Source: Sweltsa coloradensis
Lineage: Eukaryota; Arthropoda; Insecta; Plecoptera; Chloroperlidae
DNA length: 64,000 nucleotides
NCBI GenBank assembly: GCA_024449915.1
Contig: JAMZAV010001269.1
Coordinates: 434,001-498,000 of the forward strand
Direction: 5' to 3'
Position numbers and translations under genes: made by a program. The notes under the pieces are model-generated. The model was not told the origin of the DNA and made no database searches. It saw only the letters and a list, made by a program, of their open reading frames with translations. Below, piece by piece: positions 1 through 11,304 of this stretch. Each line of letters starts with the position of its first letter. The stretch's first letter is position 1.

Positions 1-266
1 TCCCCTTAAATTTAACTACCCACATAACTCTCAGGCCACCTCCCCCAGCTCGTGTTTGCGGCAACGAAAGTGGCTTCTCAGAGGTAAAGTGCGCCTTGAA
101 CTATGATTTGATGGGTATTTAAACAACATCTGTGCAGACGCCAAGTCAACTACTTCTCATACTAAAAGGTCAGAGAGTTGAAGAAGATCGTGAAGCTAAA
201 ACCTGAAAGTACAGTCTACGCAAAGAGCTTTTTATCATCGGTTTAGGAAACAAGGGTGAACGATTG

Positions 267-631
267 TTTATTTGGATTAAGGACGCGTCAACCGTTAGGT
301 CAGAATGCGCCACTCTAGCCTATAAGGGGGGTGGGGAGGAGGGGTCCATGCTGGTCAGAACCAGCCACGGGTAAGGGGAGGAAGGGGGGTTTCTCACGTC
401 GTGGTCGTCATCGTCTTTGTCATCGTTCTTTGAGTCATTGTCATCGTCGCCGGGGGGTCGTCAAGGGAAGGGGGCAAGGTCCCCGACGACGATTGCCAGA
501 GCTCGCCTCTAGTTTCGGGGAGTAAAAAAGATACTCTGCTCGAGTTAGCTGATGTTTGCGAGGTGGACTTTTTCTCTTGAATCGCCTTTTACGATTAGCA
601 GAGCCATGCTCTGGGCCGGGCCCAGATGGGG
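267..631 (-). mobile_element. Repeat A copy, nearly complete
   Basis: Carries every A landmark in order: TTTATTTGGATTAAGG, GTCAACCGTTAGGTCA, the GCTGGT/ACCAGC hairpin, the GTC-rich middle, AATCG/CGATT, AGAGC/GCTCT and a right end CCCAGATGGG. It lacks the usual AATTCTACCCC loop near the right end. The minus strand is taken as sense because complete copies have T-rich left ends and flanking duplications. Confidence 0.85.
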
Positions 632-645
632 CAAGCATCTACAGA

Positions 646-725
646 AAACAACGCCGTGAGAAACTAGGGCGCTTCAACCGAGTTGGATATATTGCGCTGA
701 CTGTGATATTGTAAGTTAATTGATT
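646..725 (-). mobile_element. Repeat B, short copy
   Basis: Shows GTGAGAAACTAGGGCGC, CTTCAACCG and CTGTGATATTGTAAGTT. It lies 15 bp right of an A copy. Only the part nearest the (GAC)n end is present, as expected of a 5'-truncated minus-sense retroposon. Confidence 0.75.
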
Positions 726-837
726 TTGATTTTAAATTATTATAAAAAAGTTTAATATTTTTTTAAAATTTAGTTACAGCTTTTTGAAGGAAAATGATTA
801 AGATGATAGTGATTATGCAAATAATATTTTGTGATGC

Positions 838-1192
838 ACGCTTTGGTTAAGTTTGGTATATTTGGGTTACGATCGTGTCAGTTAGGTCTTAATGCACTAC
901 TGTGGCCTAAGAGATGTAGGAAACAAAGACCCATGCTAATCAGAAGCTGCCACGGGCAGGAGGAGTCAAAAGTTTTTTTTTTATTTAGGGCGCGTCAACC
1001 GCTAGGTCATAATACGCCACTCTAGCCTAGCAGATGTTGGTAGTTCCCGACGACCGCCAGACCTCGCCTCTAGTTTCTGAGAGTAAAATACTTGCTTAAA
1101 TACTAGTTGATACTTGTAAGGTGGATTTTATCTCAATCCTCGTATTTTAAGATTTGCAGAACCATGCTCTGAGTCAAACTCTATACGGGGTC
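838..1192 (-). mobile_element. Two degenerate Repeat A fragments
   Basis: The first (about 838-970) has a decayed core and a CCATGCTAATCAGAAGC version of the first hairpin. The second (about 983-1192) has a good core, then jumps to CCCGACGACCGCCAGA, so the GTC-rich middle is deleted. It ends near CATGCTCTGAGTC. Both are older than typical copies. Confidence 0.65.
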
Positions 1193-1223
1193 GTATGTAT
1201 GTTGTTGGTTATGAGGTTTAAGG

Positions 1224-1380
1224 GCGCGTCAACCGTTAGGTCATATTGCGCCTCCTGCGATATTGAAGTTTATTATAGTTAGTTAATGACAATATATATT
1301 TTTCAAAGGGGTGGAACGTAAGGGGTGACATGGGGGACGCGGGGTGGACAGGTCTGTGCTGGTCATAACCTGCCACAAGC
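1224..1380 (-). mobile_element. Repeat C copy 1, A/B mosaic
   Basis: Starts with the shared core and CTGCGATATTGAAGTT as in B. It continues through GGAACGTAAGGGGTGAC into GTGCTGGTCATAACC, an A-like first hairpin, and CCACAAGC. Two other forward copies begin near 33353 and 57534. Confidence 0.7.
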
Positions 1381-1389
1381 TTTTGTTTT

Positions 1390-1530
1390 GGTTTATTTGG
1401 ATTAAGGACGCGTCAATCGTTAGGTCATAATGCACCACTCTAGCCTAGGGGATATGGGGAGGAGGAGCCCTTGCTGGTCAGAACCAGCCACAGGTATAAG
1501 AGGAGGAATGGGGTTCTCACGTCGCGCAGG
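1390..1530 (-). mobile_element. Repeat A, right-truncated
   Basis: Intact T-rich left end and core, ending just after TTCTCACGTCGCG. The right part is missing, which equals 5' truncation of a minus-sense retroposon. Confidence 0.75.
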
Positions 1531-2187
1531 GGGTTAGGTGGTGTCACGGGGATTGGTTGCTGGCTGGTGTTTAATGAATTTATACTTTTCACCACCTACA
1601 ACTAATTAAATCTCCATGGTCAAATCAATTCTGCAGCTGAGAGCCCATGCACTGAAGTATCATCAGTGATTTCAGCATCTCACAGACTTTAGTATGCAAC
1701 ACGAGAAGATGTGCAACACAACTAAACGAAAGTTAACCTACTGATGCGGCCGAGCGATCTGAATCCCGTTCTATAGGAACCGTCCGTGATTCCCACATTA
1801 CGTGTACCGCATTGAAATTAGCGAAGTGAAATTAGCAACTTTCTGTACGTGTTGGTTGTATCTAGGATAAAAACAAGATGGGCGTGCTGAGATGGTTCGA
1901 TTCCCGGGGAGGTGAGTGCATGGCATACTTCGCGTATTTACACTGCAGCTTCGTTGTAATTAAGTCTAGCTGTCTGTCTTTGTGTGCTTCGTTGAGATGC
2001 GCATGGAGAAAGGAAAGAAAATAAAAGTTGGGTCTGTTTGTACAACAATGTAATGTGAATACTCTTAATATGTGAATTATTATTATGAGTTGTTTAGCGA
2101 TATGAAAAATGCAAAACTTGGTCATTTTTCAAGATTCTATATTTTAGAAACCTGTCCAGCGATACGAGCCCTTGTGTAGGTTGGAGG
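1531..2187. other. Unique sequence, no gene seen
   Basis: AT-rich sequence with no recognised repeat, RNA or coding signal. Open frames here are short and without recognisable motifs. Confidence 0.5.
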
Positions 2188-2577
2188 TTTTTTTTTTTTT
2201 TTTTGTTTATTTGGATTAAGGACGCGTCAACCGTTAGGTCATAATGCACCACTCTAACCTAGGGGGGGGGGGGAGGAAGAGGGGCCCATGCTGGTCAGAA
2301 CCAGCCACGGGAAAGGGGAGGAAGGGGGTTTCTCACGTCGCGGTCGTCATTGTCTTTGTCATTGTTCGTGGTGTCATTGTCTTTGTCATCGTCGCCGGGG
2401 GGTCGTCAAGGGAAGGGGGCAAGGTCCCCGGCGACGATTGCCAGAGCTCGCCTCTAGATTCGGGGAGTACTACCCTTCTTGCTAGCTGATGTTTGCAAGG
2501 TGGACTTTTTCTCTTGAATCGCCTTTTACGATTAGCAGAGCCATGCTCTGGGCCAATTCTACCCCGGGCCCAGACGG
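2188..2577 (-). mobile_element. Repeat A, complete, with long T tract
   Basis: A run of 17 T (2188-2204) precedes GTTTATTTGGATTAAGG, the clearest poly(A)-like tail on the minus strand in the window. Core, GTC region, CCCCGGCGACGAT arm and right end GGGCCCAGACGGGGG are all present. Confidence 0.88.
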
Positions 2578-2693
2578 GGGTAATAGTTTGGGGGTATGTT
2601 AAAATAATCTATATTTCACATAAAGTTTTCGATTCTTTTTTTATAAAGGGCGCGTCAACACTATTTTGCGTAGTGTTTTGGTATATTTGGTTT

Positions 2694-3079
2694 CAGGGTG
2701 ATTTTGGTTTATTTGGATTAAGGACGCGTCAACCGTTAGGTCATAATGCACCACTCTAGCCTAAGGGGGGGAGGGAAGAGGAGGAGCCCATGCTGGTCAG
2801 AACCAGCCACGGGTAAGGGGAGGAAGGGGGGTTTCTCACGTCGCGGTCGTCATCGTCTTTGTCATCGTTTGTTGTGTCATCGTCATCGTCGCCGGGGGGT
2901 CGTCAAGGGAAGGGGGCAAGGTCCCCGACGACGATTGCCAGAGCTCGCCTCTAGTTTGGGGGAGTAAGATACTCCGCTCTTACTAGCTGATGTTTGCGAG
3001 GTGGACTTTTTCTCTTGAATCGCCTTTTACGATTAGCAGAGCCATGCTCTGGGCCAATTCTACCCCGGACCCAGACGGA
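2694..3079 (-). mobile_element. Repeat A, complete
   Basis: Full order of landmarks with a right end GGACCCAGACGG. A stub of the core alone (about 2640-2670) lies just to its left. No clear flanking duplication seen. Confidence 0.87.
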
Positions 3080-3107
3080 GAAAATGAATTAAAAATAAGT
3101 TAAATCA

Positions 3108-3216
3108 AGGTAATTTTCTCCGTTTTGGTCAACTTCGGGAATTTATTCCAAGTGTACAGAATTTTTAACGCAAATTTGCATACGGGATATCAACGTTTAA
3201 ATCAATGTGAACGCGC
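3108..3216. repeat. Repeat H copy 1
   Basis: Shares GGGAATTTATTCCAA, GTGTACAGA, AACGCAAATTT and GGATATCAACGTTTA with 19846-19952, with several indels. Family unknown. Confidence 0.6.
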
Positions 3217-3756
3217 AGGTTAATTTGGTTTTATCGTAAGATAAACAGTTTGGGGGTTTGAATTTCCAGAATTTTAATCCATGTTTTGTATTTCCCATTT
3301 TTTCAAGTATTGGACTTGTCTCGCAATGGATCTTTAAGGCTTATTTTGCGCGCGCGCGCATTTGAGTTTGGCCAAGCTCTGAGTGAGATATCCGTAAGTG
3401 GCCTTTTCGAATAGGTATCGAGCAAAACTCTACAGTGTAACAATTTCGAGTTTAGTGTCTCTAGCTAAAGCTCAGTCAAATTTCACTTCTAATAAATAAT
3501 ATAAGTTTGTTAGTGCTGTCATGTAATCAGTTAATTGGTCTTAAAATATCTAATTACATTCTGGAGTCTAAATGTCAAGGTACGTAAGCTCGAGAAAAAT
3601 GTCGCTTCATCGACTGATTTCGCCCCAAACCTAGCTCTGAACTCGATAGAGTCTTCTTGTAAGGAATGATCACAAGTTTCACTGCTTGGAAAATACCAGG
3701 AGGAAAAGTCGAACAATCAAAGATGACTCTCCATTACTACGTAAGCCGCTATTGAT
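3217..3756. other. Unique sequence, no gene seen
   Basis: AT-rich, with a short (CG)n run near 3349. No motif or repeat recognised. Confidence 0.45.
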
Positions 3757-4228
3757 GACGACGTGAGAAACTAGGGCGCTTCAACCGGTTAGGTCATATT
3801 GCGCCGCCTGTGATATTGAAAGTTGATGAGATGAGTTAATGGTGTGTTTGATGATTAGATTGTTTTCTAATAGTGTATATTATATTATAACAAAATAAAT
3901 TGGTGATGATAATAGTAAAAGCAAAACAAAAGTTATTTATGTGAATGAACATAAATAAATTAAAGAAATGTGTATGATGTGAATTAAATGTTGTTAAATA
4001 GATTATTTTGGACGAGAAATGTAAAAAGTTTATCGCCGTTATCATATGATTGAAGTTCTTTATAATCATATGATTGGAAGAAATTATTTATTTTTATGAA
4101 TTTTACCTGCCCACAGGGCAGGAAGGTTTATGCAGGGCAATTGCGTGCACAAGGCATCATAATTTTATTTGGTACATTCTGCTAGCATATGATGTGTCAC
4201 ATGTGGGAATAACCTTTTCTCTGGTTAA
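3757..4228 (-). mobile_element. Repeat B, long copy
   Basis: Begins GACGACGTGAGAAACTAGGG, then the core GGTTAGGTCATATTGCGCC. It continues through the AT-rich body with ATCATATGATTGAAG and CATATGAT hairpin arms, and ends near AATAACCTTTTCTCTGG. It carries an extra piece around ACCTGCCCACAGGGCAGG not seen in other copies. Confidence 0.82.
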
Positions 4229-4461
4229 GGTCAGGTTTTCCCTTTGGTTAGTTTCAAGCAAATCCGCTAGTTGGGCGCTACTGGTCAAAACTACGCGGGC
4301 GTTTGAATGTGGTTTGGTTGAAAGTGCCCCCGAAAGGTAGGCAACTTCTCAGACGTCTGTGGTGGAAGGCTGATCTCTTTAGGGGTTGCGGGGGTGGGGG
4401 GCGAGGGGCGAGCGGTTTAGAGCAAAAAAAGGGTCTTCTTCTCTAGGTATTGAAGTATTGA

Positions 4462-4733
4462 CATAAAGAATAACAGATTCGGAAGAAGGGTCCGGCCATT
4501 ATAAATATCTCTTTGTGTGCAAAACTTTACAACAGACCAATTAGTTTACAACCATTATCATCCACACTGCTACCTTCATCAAATCTGTCAATCTAACAAT
4601 CGCGACGAATTTAGATAATTATTGAAAAGTTTACTTTTGTCAAGGAACAAAAAATTGATTCCTACAGCATTTATATAAGTTAAGTTGTGAAAAGGGTTTC
4701 ATATAGGTTTTCAACTCGGTCATAGCATAATCC
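4462..4733. repeat. Repeat G copy 1
   Basis: Matches 6824-7070 imperfectly: CCATTATAAATAT, TTTGTGTGCAA, CCACACTGCT, CTACAGCATT and TTGTGAAA in the same order and spacing. It abuts the left end of the jockey fossil, so that element may have inserted next to or within a G tandem pair. Confidence 0.6.
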
Positions 4734-4734
4734 A

Positions 4735-6160
4735 GAGCCACGTGGACGAAAATTCTATCATACCAGACACTCAATATGGCTTTGTGAAGCAAGCATCAAC
4801 CGTGCACCAACTGCTCAGATTATCCAACAAAATTACCCATGGGTTTAACTCCGGACATGGTACGGCAGCTGTCTTTCTTGATGTGGCTAAAGCCTTTGAT
4901 ACAGTCTGGCACGCCGGCCTCCTGTTCAAGCTGAAACAACTTAAATTTCCGCTGCACCTACAGCACCTAATAAGATCATTCCTAAAAGAGCGATCGTTCA
5001 AAGTTTCTTGGCTCGGAGCAGTCTCTACTACACGACCAATCAAAGCGGGTGTACCACAAGGATCTGTGTTAAGTCCACTCCTATTCAATATATACTCAGC
5101 GGACCTCCCTAAACTTCCTCCTGATGTGGATATCCATTTATTCGCGGACGATGATGCCCTGGCAGCTACTGCAAGATCTCCTACACTGACCGTAGCTTTA
5201 CTCCAGGCAGGTCTCAACAAGATGGCAGCCTGGTATGCCAAGTGGCGAACTTCGATCAACCATCCAAAACGAAAGCGGTTTATTTCACAAAGCGACGGAA
5301 GCCGCTACTGCCCTATCTGGAGCTAGCAGGAGTACAGATCCCTTGGTCAGCATCTGCCAACTACCTTGGTACGGAGATGGATGCGCGCCTTACCTGGTTA
5401 AACCACATTCAAAAACATCCATCGCAAAGTCACTGGAAAAGCGGCAGCCCTACGCCCTCTACTTACTTCCCCGCAAATTGATTTATCTGACCGTCTGACC
5501 ATCTACAAACAGATTCTCCGACCGGCCATCGCCTATGCATGCCCAGTGTGGTCCGTGTTAACACTCAGCAATCTTGATTCACTACAACGGCTACAGAATA
5601 GAATCTTGCGAATGGTGTCCTTCGCCCCGCGCGAAACTCCCATCCACCTTCTCCACGAAGACCTAGAAATGGCATCAATAGCCGAGCACCTCCGTGATGT
5701 CTCCCGAACATTCTACAACGACCTACCAGACAGAAGAAATCCGACCATCCAGGCGCAGACACAGTTCCTTCCGAGCCCAAACGACATATATATCAGACCT
5801 ATATCAGCAATCAGAACACCTCTCACCATACCACTTCATCTCAACCGAAAGCGGCCCCCGATGTTCCAAGGAGGTCTTCCTCCGCCCGCCAAGAACAGAC
5901 GGGAATAACAAAACCGTTCCTACTGTAAACTCATTTTGCCCCACCCCACATCATACTGTACAATTATCTGGCGGATGATCCGCTATTCCCCCAAATTAAC
6001 CCCCCCCCCTTCCCAATCATACAGTCTGGAAAAATCCACGACTCCGCGTTCTCATCATCAGGCACCCCCATCAAACCGTAATTTATGGCCATCAGAGGCC
6101 GGCATTTACATTGCCACTCACGGACAAAGCGTTCCGATGAGAAGAAGATAGATAGATGGC
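4735..6160 (+). pseudogene. Jockey-type LINE reverse transcriptase, 5'-truncated and frameshifted
   Basis: The first segment (4742-5260) holds reverse transcriptase motifs: FLDVAKAFDTVWH (palm, first catalytic Asp), AGVPQGSVLSPLLFNIY and LFADDDALAA (usual FADD box). The frame shifts near 5263 and again near 5412. The thumb and C-terminal part, with ILRPAIAYACPVW and LQRLQNRILRMV, resumes to about 5908. The endonuclease domain and all sequence upstream of the palm are absent. A C-rich 3' UTR and a GATA-like tail end near 6160. These motifs are typical of the jockey superclade, common in arthropods. It cannot encode an active enzyme. Confidence 0.9.
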
Positions 6161-6823
6161 GCGTTATTGTTAATATTGAACGTGAATATTACCTCCAATA
6201 AAAAATGTAATTAAATATTTTAAAAAATCGTATTTAGAATCTACCCCCTCGGTCACAGAACTTATTACGTGATGTAATTTGATTTTACTCTACGCCTCAC
6301 GATATGTATAAAATAAAATAAACATTTAATCACTAACATAATCGTTCCAGAGCCCAAGCTGTCGCTTTCATTCACTATTTGGCGCAGATAAACAAACTCT
6401 CCAGAAAGTGGATAATGCAATCAGGTGTCATAAATAATTCTAGTGTGAGAATGAAAATACAAAAATTGATAACAATTATAATTTATGTTCAATCTTTCCA
6501 TCAGGGTATACCTTTCTAGAGACTACCCGATCCGATCCGATGTGATACGACTACTTTTAATTGCATATATTAAAAAATAAGCAATGTCACATTTATGCTC
6601 TTATGCCAATAAACCCCGTTAAGGATTCGATCAAAAATAATGAACACACACACAAAAATTTAAGACACTATCATGTCATTATAGCCTGTTCAATACTCGC
6701 GATCAAAAATAATATACATAAGAAACCACAAAATCAATGACACCTAATGATGTCGGGTAGGTAGCAACTTGTGAGTAGAAGCCCCCCCCCCCCCCCCCGC
6801 CCCCCAACGCCGGCCAAATACCC
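6161..6823. other. Low-copy AT-rich sequence
   Basis: No gene seen. Parts (about 6310-6740) weakly resemble 7560-7790, sharing ATAAAATAAAATAAA, AATAATATAC and AAATCAATGACAC, so an old duplication is possible. An 18-C tract starts near 6781. Confidence 0.4.
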
Positions 6824-7070
6824 ATTTCGATTCTGAAGGAAAGGTCTGCCCATTATAAATATATCTTTTGTGTACAACAGCCAATTTCGTAAACCATTTA
6901 GGTGGTCCGCCACACTGCTGCCTTCCCCAGTTATGTCGATTTTCAACCTCACAATGTCAACAATTTAAATAATAATTATATTTGAATAGTTATAATCCAA
7001 ATCTTTTTTTGTAATGAACACACATTTATTTCTACAGCATTATAGTAAATAATTGTGAAAGAAATGTAGG
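6824..7070. repeat. Repeat G copy 2
   Basis: Second copy of the G repeat, on the far side of the jockey fossil and in the same orientation as copy 1. Confidence 0.6.
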
Positions 7071-9770
7071 GCAAAATCAATTTGTGTGTGTGTTTACATA
7101 TTTCTACAGAAAATGAAGTGTAATTTTACTCATTTACACCTGTCCACGTTATGTACCCAATAAATCGAACTACAATTCGAAACTATAATATATACAGTAT
7201 TGTCGTAGTACTGGTACAGCAGTTTTAATTATTTTCACAAACTATTTTATAGAACCGAATTCAGAACCTTGGGACTCGACAAAGCAACGATCTCCTTATC
7301 CGCCCGAGCCAGTTCTAGGAACGAAGGTGGATTTTGTTTTCATCTTGCAATGTTTGAAAGGGACCATGATGAGTGACTGAGTAGACCTCCCCTTCCAAAC
7401 TCGAAGCAGGCCATAAATACAAGGATTCAGTGAATGTAAATTTTGGGGTTTGTTTTAGCATGCTTACTTTTATTGTTTTGGCAATTTGCACCATGCCAGT
7501 GCCATGCTAATGGCCACCGGCCATAGCATATGCGTTGCACGCTATTATAGATTATAATAACACACACGAGCAATATATGCATAAAATAAAATAAAACATA
7601 AATTAACAAAACCAGTGCAATATTTCAATAATATATCCAATTGCTATCAATGACACTAACGAATATTATAGCCCATTACGGAAGGCGAAAAAAAATAATA
7701 TACTCATACACATAAAACAGTATACTCAATGAAAAATCAATGACACTCCCGTGTCAGCACAGCACAGCATATCAATAAATCTATGAATAATGTTTTTCTT
7801 CAATATTATCTTATGACCGACTTACATATTCGTATTATTTCGGGGATGAGAAGGACACAATATCGCCTATAACCGGATTTATAACATTTACTTTTGTTAA
7901 AATTGTTACTATGGCAAATAATATGATTGTGTGAAGGATAATAATAATAATAATATATTTTCGCATCGGAAACGCCGGACTCGGCTTCGGCTATGATGCT
8001 AGGGAGTCGGACAACAACCGTAGGCCTACTGTTATTTTTGCCAGGGATTCTGTAGACAAGTTTAGAACCCAACAAATCTCTGCCTCACAGCTCTCAGCCC
8101 CCAGACCCTAAACTCATCAATAAACGTATTTCTGAATTCTGAGAATCGCCTTCAAAGGGTATTTTTATATCCCTTTTTTATCTAGGGTATACTATGCATC
8201 CATTCACAACAACCTTGTGCAAAAAAACAAATACCATCTCTAAACTAAAAGTAGAGTTGATAAGCGTTATCTCGGTTTTAATAAATTCATTGTCTTATTT
8301 ACATTTTTCTAAGCATTTTAGTTTTTTTTTGCGAAGTGTTTATCCTCATATTTAAGGAAATATCCGATTAAAACATATCAAATGGTTATTGATTTGTTTT
8401 GCAATTTCTCTTAGAATTGAGCTACAATTTTGATTGAAAAACATTTTAGGCCTTGTTTTGACTTGATGAATTGAATAACTATATATATAATCACTAAATG
8501 ATAAAAATTACACTATTTAACTATCACTTATACAAGAATGCCCCACCTTTCAAGCCATTCCTTTCAGGTCATTTCACAGGTCGTAAAATCGCTCTATTGT
8601 ATTCGTCATGCATCTCTCCATCCTTTCTTCAAGCCAAAAAAAAAGCCAAAAAAAAGTATTTACTTTTGGAAAGGGTTGGGTTGTTGTCATTTACGTTCGC
8701 AGACTGTATAAATTAATGTATTGTGCAAAACTCAATCACAGGCCAGTAATGTAACTAATATTATTTCAATCTTATCACTTAATTGATGAGTCGAGTCAAA
8801 AATTATACTACACACACACTGTCTAGCCTGCATTTTCCGGTTATTTGAGTTTTTGAGAGGCGATTTTAGCTTTAGTTTCATTTCATGGATTCTCATCTGA
8901 GTAGGCCTACTAATTATACACTGTTGAGCAAATGATAATCATTACGAACTTCAAAAAAGCATCGTGGATTATTTCTAGTTAAATTTAACCACGAGTGGCA
9001 TTTTCGAGATAATTGTAAGCGTATGCAGAATGAGGTGACTATCGTCGAGTTGCCGCGCCTTCAAATTCACTAATATGCATTTCAGTATCGAACTACTCAC
9101 GTGTAATTAGTAATTAGATATAATATGTGAAAGGTGCTGAGGTGATATGCAGAATTTGTTTCAAAGTTGCATTTTGTCCTTCCGCGTACGACTGGAAACT
9201 TACTACCGAGTTCCAAACACTGCCACTCTGAGCGCTCCTTGACGGATGAAATTTTTGTTCAATATTTATAAACTAATTTCACTGATAGTTTGGAAACGGT
9301 GAAAGATATCTTAAAAATTTAAAAAGCATTAAACTACAACAACTAATGCAATTTCAAGTACAGCCCTTTAGTAATTTTTTTTTTAGGGACAGAAACAAAA
9401 GGTAATTTAATCAAATGTCATTAATAATTTTTTTAATGGACTTCAATTGGAATTTAAAAAAAAATCGTTACTTTGAAATCACAATTTAACGTTTTGTATT
9501 TCAACGTTCGAATTTCGTTTCTGAATTGATATTTGCTCTAAATATCGCTGAAATTGTCAATTGTGCAGATGCTAATTAAAAGTGCATTATAATGATGTTA
9601 TTACAAATTTTAGTAATTAACGTTAGGTATGATTGAAGCTAAACATTTTATGCTTACTAAAAAGTCCAAAATCGCCTTCATAGCTTTATTAGTTCCGAAG
9701 ATATGGCTATTTTACTGCAAACCATGGCAAATAATGTTGCATTCCCCCTTACCCCTCTAGAATGCCCTAG
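7071..9770. other. Longest stretch free of A and B; no gene recognised
   Basis: AT-rich low-copy DNA. It contains a short (TAA)n run near 7938 and a few TAGGCCTA palindromes (8025, 8904). Open frames are short and show no domain motif. Exons of the gene at 10.6 kb could lie here but none can be recognised. Confidence 0.45.
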
Positions 9771-10006
9771 TGCTAGCGATATCCGTGAGCTAGACGTGTG
9801 AGGCCTATTCGAATTCTGGACAATTCCACCTCTTCTCTACGTGGGAGTCGAGACGTAGGTGGACGAATTTTATTAGTCAGTGTGGGCATCACACTACGCA
9901 ATTTGTTATTTTGCCACCACATCCCAAGATGCTTGTCGCAAATCCAACAATCGTTGCTTGAATCCACTCTTGCCACCTCGAACGGGAACAAAAATTACGA
10001 CTTACG
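9771..10006 (-). mobile_element. Repeat B distal (5') segment
   Basis: Matches the far end of the long B copy at 27773-27990: ATATCCGTGAG, AATTCTGGACAAT, GAGTCGAGACGTAGGTGG, TTATTAGTCAG and GCAAATCCAACAATCG. It is followed directly by the (GAC)n end of the next B copy, giving a head-to-tail junction. Confidence 0.75.
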
Positions 10007-10520
10007 ACGACGTCAGAAATTAGATCGCTTCAACCGGTGTTTTGGTTTATTTGGATTAAGGACGCGTCAACCGTTAGGTCATAATGCACCACTCTAGCCT
10101 AAGGGGGGGGAGGAGGAGGGGTCCATGCTGGTCAGAACCAGCCACGGGTAAGGGGAGGAATGGGGGTTTCACGTCGCGGTCGTCATCGTCTTTGTCATCG
10201 TTCGTTGTGTCATTGTCATCGTCGCCGGGGGGTCGTCAAGGGAAGGGGGCAAGGTCCCCGACGACGATTGCCAGAGCTCGCCTCTAGTTTCGGGGAGTAA
10301 GATATTCTGCTCTTTCTAGCTGATGTTTGCGAGGTGGACTTTTTCTCTTGAATCGCCTTTTACGATTAGCAGAGCCATGCTCTGGGCCAATTCTACCCCG
10401 GGCCCAGACGGGGACACTTCAACCGGGTAGGTCATACTACGCTGTCTGTGACATTGTAAGTTAGTTCATTGTATTTTATTTTTGTGTTTGTTTATGTTTT
10501 TCTAAGATTATATAAAATAA
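10007..10520 (-). mobile_element. Repeat B interrupted by Repeat A
   Basis: Left part 10007-10037 ends in CTTCAACCGG. Right part resumes at 10417 with CTTCAACCGG and continues GGTCATACTACGCTG into CTGTGACATTGTAAGTTAG. The A copy between them sits inside the B core. Confidence 0.85.
10038..10416 (-). mobile_element. Repeat A, complete, with target-site duplication
   Basis: All A landmarks present, left end TGTTTTGGTTTATTTGG. It is flanked by CTTCAACCGG at 10028-10037 and 10417-10426, an exact 10-bp duplication of B core sequence. This shows that A is a discrete inserting unit. Confidence 0.93.
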
Positions 10521-10621
10521 AATCAATGATACAAAATAAATTAATATTGAATGGCACTTCTCACCCGTTATCTGTTCTATTTACACTTGTATACATAATA
10601 AATAAAATGTTCGCCACTTAC

Positions 10622-11214
10622 CTCATGTATTTCCTATGTTCGTTAACCGGCACAAAGTACTCATCGTAGGGATCGTGATAGTTTCCGGACGCCCCCTCGT
10701 CCCCATTCTCCTTCTTTATAGGGATCCCGTTAGTTCCATCCTTCTCCCCCGCCTTGTAGGGGCTCATGTTCACTAGTTCCAGGTTCACAGCCTCTGCCGC
10801 AGGTTTGTCCTTGACCACGTCACTTCCTGCTTCGCTAAGGTTTACCTCCTTCAACATGGAAGTGTCAACCACGGGGGAGTTCAAAAACGCGCCGTTATTA
10901 TAATTACCGTTTTTATTTTTACTAGATTTAGGAGTTTCCTTAATCGATTTCGATTCGTCTTCGTCGACGAAACCCGGGTTGTCTATACCGATTGGTTTTT
11001 CCTCAGTTGCCTTTTCCATAATGTTGGTAGTGCTGTTTCGTTTGTTTTCGTTTTCCTCTACTTTGGCGCTAAGTTTGGGGGAGTTTTCGATGTTTATGTT
11101 GGTGGTTGTGGTGTACTGGGGTGTGCTTGAGGTTGGTAGTGTTGTCTCGATAGACGCAGTGGTGCCACTACTGTCGCCACTGGATGAAGACATGTTTTCT
11201 TCGTTGGCTTCCAT
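10622..11214 (-). CDS. N-terminal coding exon of an unidentified protein
   Basis: Minus-strand open frame of 197 whole codons plus two bases. The start ATG (A at 11214) sits in a good context, ACAATGG. The exon ends ATGAG before GTAAGT (10621-10616), a strong donor. The peptide (starts MEANEENMSSSSG, ends PVNEHRKYM) is rich in Ser, Thr, Asn, Glu and Lys, has no Cys or Trp and no membrane segment, and looks disordered. It could be the cytoplasmic N-tail of a membrane protein, but that is a guess; I do not recognise the family. Later exons are not recognisable in the window. Repeats lie within 210 bp on both sides. Confidence 0.72.
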
Positions 11215-11304
11215 TGTAGCCAAGATGACGGACTTGGGGACTTAGGCGAAGAAGTAGGTGTTCATTGGTTGATGGTGGCTGTCATTGGCCAATCACCGAC
11301 ATCT
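11215..11304 (-). other. 5' untranslated part of the exon with 3' splice acceptor
   Basis: On the minus strand a T-rich tract ending TTTTTAG (AG at 11304-11303) is a good acceptor, so an upstream non-coding exon is likely. The exon then opens with a six-codon upstream frame (ATG at 11302, stop TGA) before the main ATG. This could lower translation of the main frame; that is inference. Confidence 0.55.

Noticed and set aside
1390..1530. Repeat A as a cut-and-paste DNA transposon with terminal inverted repeats
   Set aside because: The two ends (TTTATTTGGATTAAGG and GGGCCCAGACGGG) are not inverted repeats, duplications vary in length, and truncation affects one end only.
2244..2489. Recurrent 60-100-residue open frames over A copies (peptides with ARG-rich or VIVFVIV segments)
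   Set aside because: They recur in every A copy in two or three overlapping frames and reflect the GTC-rich and G-rich repeat, with start codons from the AATGCACCAC core. Lengths vary by indel and no domain is present, so they are not genes.
4771..5259. 162-residue minus-strand frame
   Set aside because: Antisense shadow of the reverse transcriptase segment, which has clear motifs on the plus strand.
10979..11245. 88-residue plus-strand hydrophobic frame
   Set aside because: Antisense shadow of the minus-strand exon, which has splice signals and a good start context.
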